From NCBI GenBank assembly GCA_036382515.1, contig DASVHQ010000068.1, forward strand, positions 1 to 8,150: 8,150 nt of DNA, in the 5' to 3' direction. The stretch comes from JADGRF01 sp036382515. GTDB lineage: Bacteria; Myxococcota_A; Polyangia; Polyangiales; JAFGIB01. Shown piece by piece: positions 5,755-8,150 of this stretch. The first letter of the stretch is position 1; the number at the start of each line of letters is the position of its first letter. Both the position numbers and the translations under genes were made by a program. The notes under the pieces are model-generated. The model made no database searches. It was not told the DNA's origin and was given only the letters and a program-made list of their open reading frames with translations.

Positions 5755-6741
5755 ATGATCCACAAGAGACAGGTTCTGGGTGTGGCGGCTTGGTCGTTGG
5801 CGTGCGCCAGCGGGCTCGCCGACGTCCGTCACGCGCATGCGCACATCAAGCTGCTCGCGCCGGACTCTTGGCTCAACGAAGCCAGCGACGGCGCTCCGCA
5901 GAAGGGTGGACCCTGTGGGCCCGGCGGCTACGACAACGTGACCCCCACGCCAGCCAGCATGAAGGTGACCGAGTTTCACGCCGGCGATACGATCGACGTG
6001 CAGTGGGTCGACACCATCGCGCACCCCGGCTACTTCCGGATCGCGCTCGCGGCCGACCGCACGCAGCTGACGAACCCGACCATCGTGCAAGACACCAGCT
6101 GCAACTTCGACGAGACCATGGTTCCAAAGACGGCACAGGGCAACGTGCTCGCGGACGGCGTCGCGTTTCGTTCGCGCGTGGGCTTCAGTGACGCCGCGGG
6201 CAAGATGTTTTCGCAGAAGGTCACCTTGCCGAATACGCCTTGCGACAAGTGCACGTTGCAGGTGATGCAGATCATGGAGCAGGACCTTCAGTCGCTCTCC
6301 AAGTGCTACTACTTCCACTGCGCCGACATCAGGATCCTGCCTGCGGCGGGTGGTGCAGGCACCAGCGGTGGCGGCGCAGGCAGCTCTGCCGGCACGACCG
6401 GCGGCCCCGTTGCAGTTGACGGTGGTATGGCAGGCAGCAGCGGCACGGGCACGGGCAGCGCCGGCGCAGCGGCAGCGGGCACGTCGGGCGCAGTGGGTGT
6501 GTCTGGTGCCAACGGCGGTGGTGCCGGCATCGGCGGCGCAGCGGGCACGGGCGGTGCTGCGGGTGTCACTGGGGCGGCCGGCACGGGCACGAGCCTGGGC
6601 AACGACACAGCGCACGTCGGCTCCAGCAAGAGCGGCTGCACGGTCGCACACCCCGGCGCGCGTTCGCGCGACGCCGGTTCGGCTTTGCTCGTGCTTGGCG
6701 CGCTCGCGCTGCTGCGCCGACGCCGCGACCGAAAGGTCTGA
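5755..6741 (+). CDS. SCE4755-like secreted polysaccharide monooxygenase with MYXO-CTERM-like anchor
   Basis: The protein has 328 residues, from ATG 5755 with AGGAG six bases upstream. A signal peptide ends Ala-His-Ala29, leaving His30 (HIKLLAPDSWL) as the mature N-terminus, as required for the histidine brace of lytic polysaccharide monooxygenases. His90 in WVDTIAHPGYFRIAL sits where the second copper ligand is expected. CYYFHCADIRI (184-194) resembles the final LPMO core strand, with Tyr186 in the axial position. Cysteines at 54, 116, 163, 166, 184 and 189 suggest disulfides. Residues 198-290 are a Gly/Ala/Ser/Thr linker. The C-terminus has Cys (in Ser-Gly-Cys-Thr), a hydrophobic helix and Arg-Arg-Arg-Arg, as in MYXO-CTERM sorting signals, so the enzyme is probably surface-anchored after processing. 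The likely role is oxidative cleavage of a polysaccharide using O2 or H2O2; the substrate is unknown. It is co-transcribed with ohrR. Confidence 0.82.
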   Translation: MIHKRQVLGVAAWSLACASGLADVRHAHAHIKLLAPDSWLNEASDGAPQKGGPCGPGGYDNVTPTPASMKVTEFHAGDTIDVQWVDTIAHPGYFRIALAADRTQLTNPTIVQDTSCNFDETMVPKTAQGNVLADGVAFRSRVGFSDAAGKMFSQKVTLPNTPCDKCTLQVMQIMEQDLQSLSKCYYFHCADIRILPAAGGAGTSGGGAGSSAGTTGGPVAVDGGMAGSSGTGTGSAGAAAAGTSGAVGVSGANGGGAGIGGAAGTGGAAGVTGAAGTGTSLGNDTAHVGSSKSGCTVAHPGARSRDAGSALLVLGALALLRRRRDRKV

Positions 6742-6768
6742 GCTACACCGCTGCACCAGGGGAACACG

Positions 6769-7248
6769 ATGGCACGGAACGCAGGTGCGACGCTCGAGCC
6801 GCAAGAGACCGATGCGCTGCTCGAGCTGGACAATCAGCTTTGTTTTGCGCTGCACGTGGCAGCGCGCCAGGTCGTGAAGGCGTATCGGCCCGTGCTCCTG
6901 GAGCTTGGCCTGACGCACCCGCAGTACTTGGTGATGCTCGTACTGTGGGCGTGGGCGCGCGACCGCAAGGATCGACCTACGGTGCGCGCGCTCGGTGAGC
7001 GCCTGGTGCTGGACTCCGGCACCTTGACGCCCTTGCTCAAGCGCCTGCAGGCTCGCGGCTTGCTCACCCGCACGCGCGCGCGCGACGACGAGCGCGAGGT
7101 GTTCGTGCGACTGACCAAGGCCGGCGCTGCGCTGAGGAAGCGCGCGCACGAGGTCCCGATCACGTTGCTGAAGCAGGCCCCGATTCCGATCGGCGAGATC
7201 GTCAGCCTGCGCGACCAGCTGCGACGGCTGCGCGGCAACTGGTGTTGA
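6769..7248 (+). CDS. ohrR: OhrR-type MarR family redox-sensing regulator
   Basis: The protein has 159 residues, from ATG 6769 with AGGGGA upstream and 27 bases after the monooxygenase stop. The sequence follows OhrR throughout: LDNQLCFALH carries the peroxidatic Cys25 in helix 1, then Ala-Tyr39-Arg-Pro, LGLTHPQYLVMLVLW, the recognition region LDSGTLTPLLKRLQARGLLT and the wing Asp-Asp-Glu-Arg. OhrR dimers repress by binding a dyad and release it when the Cys is oxidised by organic hydroperoxides or hypochlorite. Of the two Tyr that normally hydrogen-bond the Cys, Tyr39 is present but the second position is His50. The loop before the winged helix (ARDRKDRP) is longer than usual. A second Cys is the very last residue (159), away from the usual helix-5 position of two-Cys OhrR proteins. 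Regulators of this type usually neighbour ohr; no ohr gene is visible here. Confidence 0.85.
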   Translation: MARNAGATLEPQETDALLELDNQLCFALHVAARQVVKAYRPVLLELGLTHPQYLVMLVLWAWARDRKDRPTVRALGERLVLDSGTLTPLLKRLQARGLLTRTRARDDEREVFVRLTKAGAALRKRAHEVPITLLKQAPIPIGEIVSLRDQLRRLRGNWC

Positions 7249-7277
7249 CCCAGAGCACCAGTTTGACACCGAGGAAG

Positions 7278-7304
7278 GCACGCCGAGTCCACGGCTCGGT
7301 GTGC
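7278..7304. terminator. Stable hairpin after ohrR (possible terminator or transposon-end structure)
   Basis: GCACGCCGAG (7278-7287) pairs with CTCGGTGTGC (7295-7304) around a 7-base loop, with ten pairs of which one is G-T. An overlapping alternative pairs ACACCGAG (7265-7272) with CTCGGTGT (7295-7302). It starts 30 bases after the ohrR stop. There is no T tract, so terminator function is uncertain. Confidence 0.4.
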
Positions 7305-7580
7305 TCGGCCGCGGCAGGGGCTTCTGATCACCATGCTTGCGACGGCTTTGGGACCTTCGCGCACGCGCGTTCGGTGGTGTGGCGCGGCGCAGTGAACGGC
7401 TGGGAGTTCATGCGGCCGCCGTATGTGTTACCGCGCAAGGTACCTGATGGCGTTGCGCGCAGGCTCTTCGATGGCCGTCTCGGCGTGACACGCGCACCAA
7501 GCGCGATGGCCATCGGCGCGTGCGCGTAGCCGCGCAGCAGCACCGATGGCCATCACTGTTCTTGCACGCGGTGCTCAGCG
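7305..7580. other. Non-coding or doubtful interval between ohrR and the ATPase gene
   Basis: I see no convincing gene. A minus-strand frame from GTG 7543 to TGA 7328 (71 residues, Arg/Pro/Thr-rich) has GC-rich third positions and follows the ATPase gene in the same direction, so it could be a small accessory ORF of the same mobile element, but nothing in it is recognisable. The motif GATGGCCATC appears twice (7504-7513 and 7545-7554), with related GATGGCCGTC near 7470. Confidence 0.35.
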
Positions 7581-8150
7581 TCAGCGCTCGGTCTCGTCGT
7601 CGTCATGCTCGCGCTTGGCGCGCGCGACGAGGTCTCGGTCCAGCACTCGCAGCTTGCGTTTGGCGCCGAGCTTGAGGCATGCGGTGGCCAGCCGGTCGAG
7701 CTCGCGCAGCTGGCCGTCGCTGGCTTCGTGCAGCAGCGCGATGGCGTCCGAGGAGAAGAGGTCGCGCTCGGTGCCGGCGTGCTTGAGCCGATGCAGGAGG
7801 TACTCCCCGGTGTCGTTGGCTTGCGCTTCGCCGATCGAAAGCCGCGTGTGGATGCGTGACCACAGCGAGCGGTTCTTGGCGAGCAGCAGGCGCTGCTGGG
7901 TCTCGGGCAAGCCGACGAGCACCAGCGACAAGAGCGGCCGCGCGTCCCACTCGTAGTTCGACAGGATGTGCAGATGTTCCAGTACGTCTTGGTGCAGCAG
8001 GTGCGCTTCGTCGAGCAGAAAGACCGGGTGCACGTGCTCGCTGCCGAGCGCTTTGACGTGGTCACTGATCGCGTAGAAGACCGCGGCCGCGCTGGCTTTG
8101 GGCGCGAGGTCCAGCGCCTGACACACGTGTCTGTAGAAGTCTCGTCGACC
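7581..8150 (-). CDS. ExeA/TniB-like AAA+ ATPase, transposition helper (5' end outside window)
   Basis: The minus frame is open from the window edge to TGA 7581, giving 189 residues, so the N-terminus with the Walker A loop is missing. The first visible residues, GRRDFYRHVCQALDL, and the Walker B segment PVFLLDEAHLLHQDVLEHLH are typical of ExeA-family ATPases. The sensor-type stretch LVLVGLPETQQRLLLAKNRS, the Arg-His box SRIHTRLSIG and the C-terminal lid with LHEASDGQLRELDRLATACL also match. In transposons, such ATPases (TniB, IstB, MuB-like) act with a DDE transposase in target selection; ExeA itself energises type II secretion assembly. The short form without a long C-terminal extension, and the lack of any secretion gene nearby, favour the transposon role, with the transposase expected to the right of the window. 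Confidence 0.8.
   Translation of the reverse strand, partial: GRRDFYRHVCQALDLAPKASAAAVFYAISDHVKALGSEHVHPVFLLDEAHLLHQDVLEHLHILSNYEWDARPLLSLVLVGLPETQQRLLLAKNRSLWSRIHTRLSIGEAQANDTGEYLLHRLKHAGTERDLFSSDAIALLHEASDGQLRELDRLATACLKLGAKRKLRVLDRDLVARAKREHDDDETER

Noticed and set aside
5338..7281. A 647-codon minus-strand open frame
   Set aside because: Only the last ~70 codons look like real protein. The rest reads antisense through ohrR, the monooxygenase gene and repeat copy C, a common artefact in GC-rich DNA.
7328..7543. A 71-codon minus-strand ORF after the ATPase gene
   Set aside because: Position and codon bias make it possible, but it has only a GTG start, no recognised motif and overlapping open frames on the other strand, so I mention it only in the interval entry.

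Overview
The window looks like chromosomal DNA of a GC-rich myxobacterium (Myxococcota, probably the Polyangia/Sorangium side). This rests on a secreted protein with a Gly/Ala/Ser linker and a Cys-helix-Arg (MYXO-CTERM-like) C-terminus, an SCE4755-like polysaccharide monooxygenase, lipoproteins with long low-complexity linkers, and strong G/C bias at third codon positions. The assignment is inference; no rRNA or other marker gene is present.

Left part (1-3120): about 790 bases hold no gene I can support. Next come a broken FMN-reductase fragment (minus strand) fused to a dispersed repeat (copy A), then a tight plus-strand pair: a BON-domain lipoprotein (1179-1832) and a glycine-zipper stress-type protein (1846-2385). 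A large inverted repeat follows the pair. Then comes the C-terminal remnant of an alkaline-phosphatase-superfamily phosphodiesterase (minus), which stops exactly at repeat copy B, and a cluster of three small hairpins.

Middle part (3121-5615): all genes read on the minus strand. They are an intact unrecognised 116-residue protein, a strong intrinsic terminator, a 504-residue alpha/beta-hydrolase (lipase-like) lipoprotein, and the C-terminal remnant of a cysteine-rich secreted protein that again stops exactly at a repeat (copy C). The three repeat copies lie in the same orientation. B and C are 66 bp each with sharp edges, and all three sit at junctions with broken minus-strand reading frames.

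Right part (5616-8150): a plus-strand two-gene unit encodes a secreted, surface-anchored LPMO-like copper monooxygenase followed 27 bases later by an OhrR-type (MarR family) peroxide sensor with its reactive cysteine in place. Upstream of the pair a perfect 14-bp palindrome fills the spacer of a TTGACA/TAATGT promoter, where a repressor would sit. LPMOs use H2O2 or O2 and OhrR senses hydroperoxides, so this could be a redox-gated polysaccharide-degradation unit; I regard it as the most interesting part of the window. The right edge holds the C-terminal part of an ExeA/TniB-like AAA+ ATPase (minus), probably belonging to a transposon that continues outside the window and whose end may lie at the ohrR stop codon.
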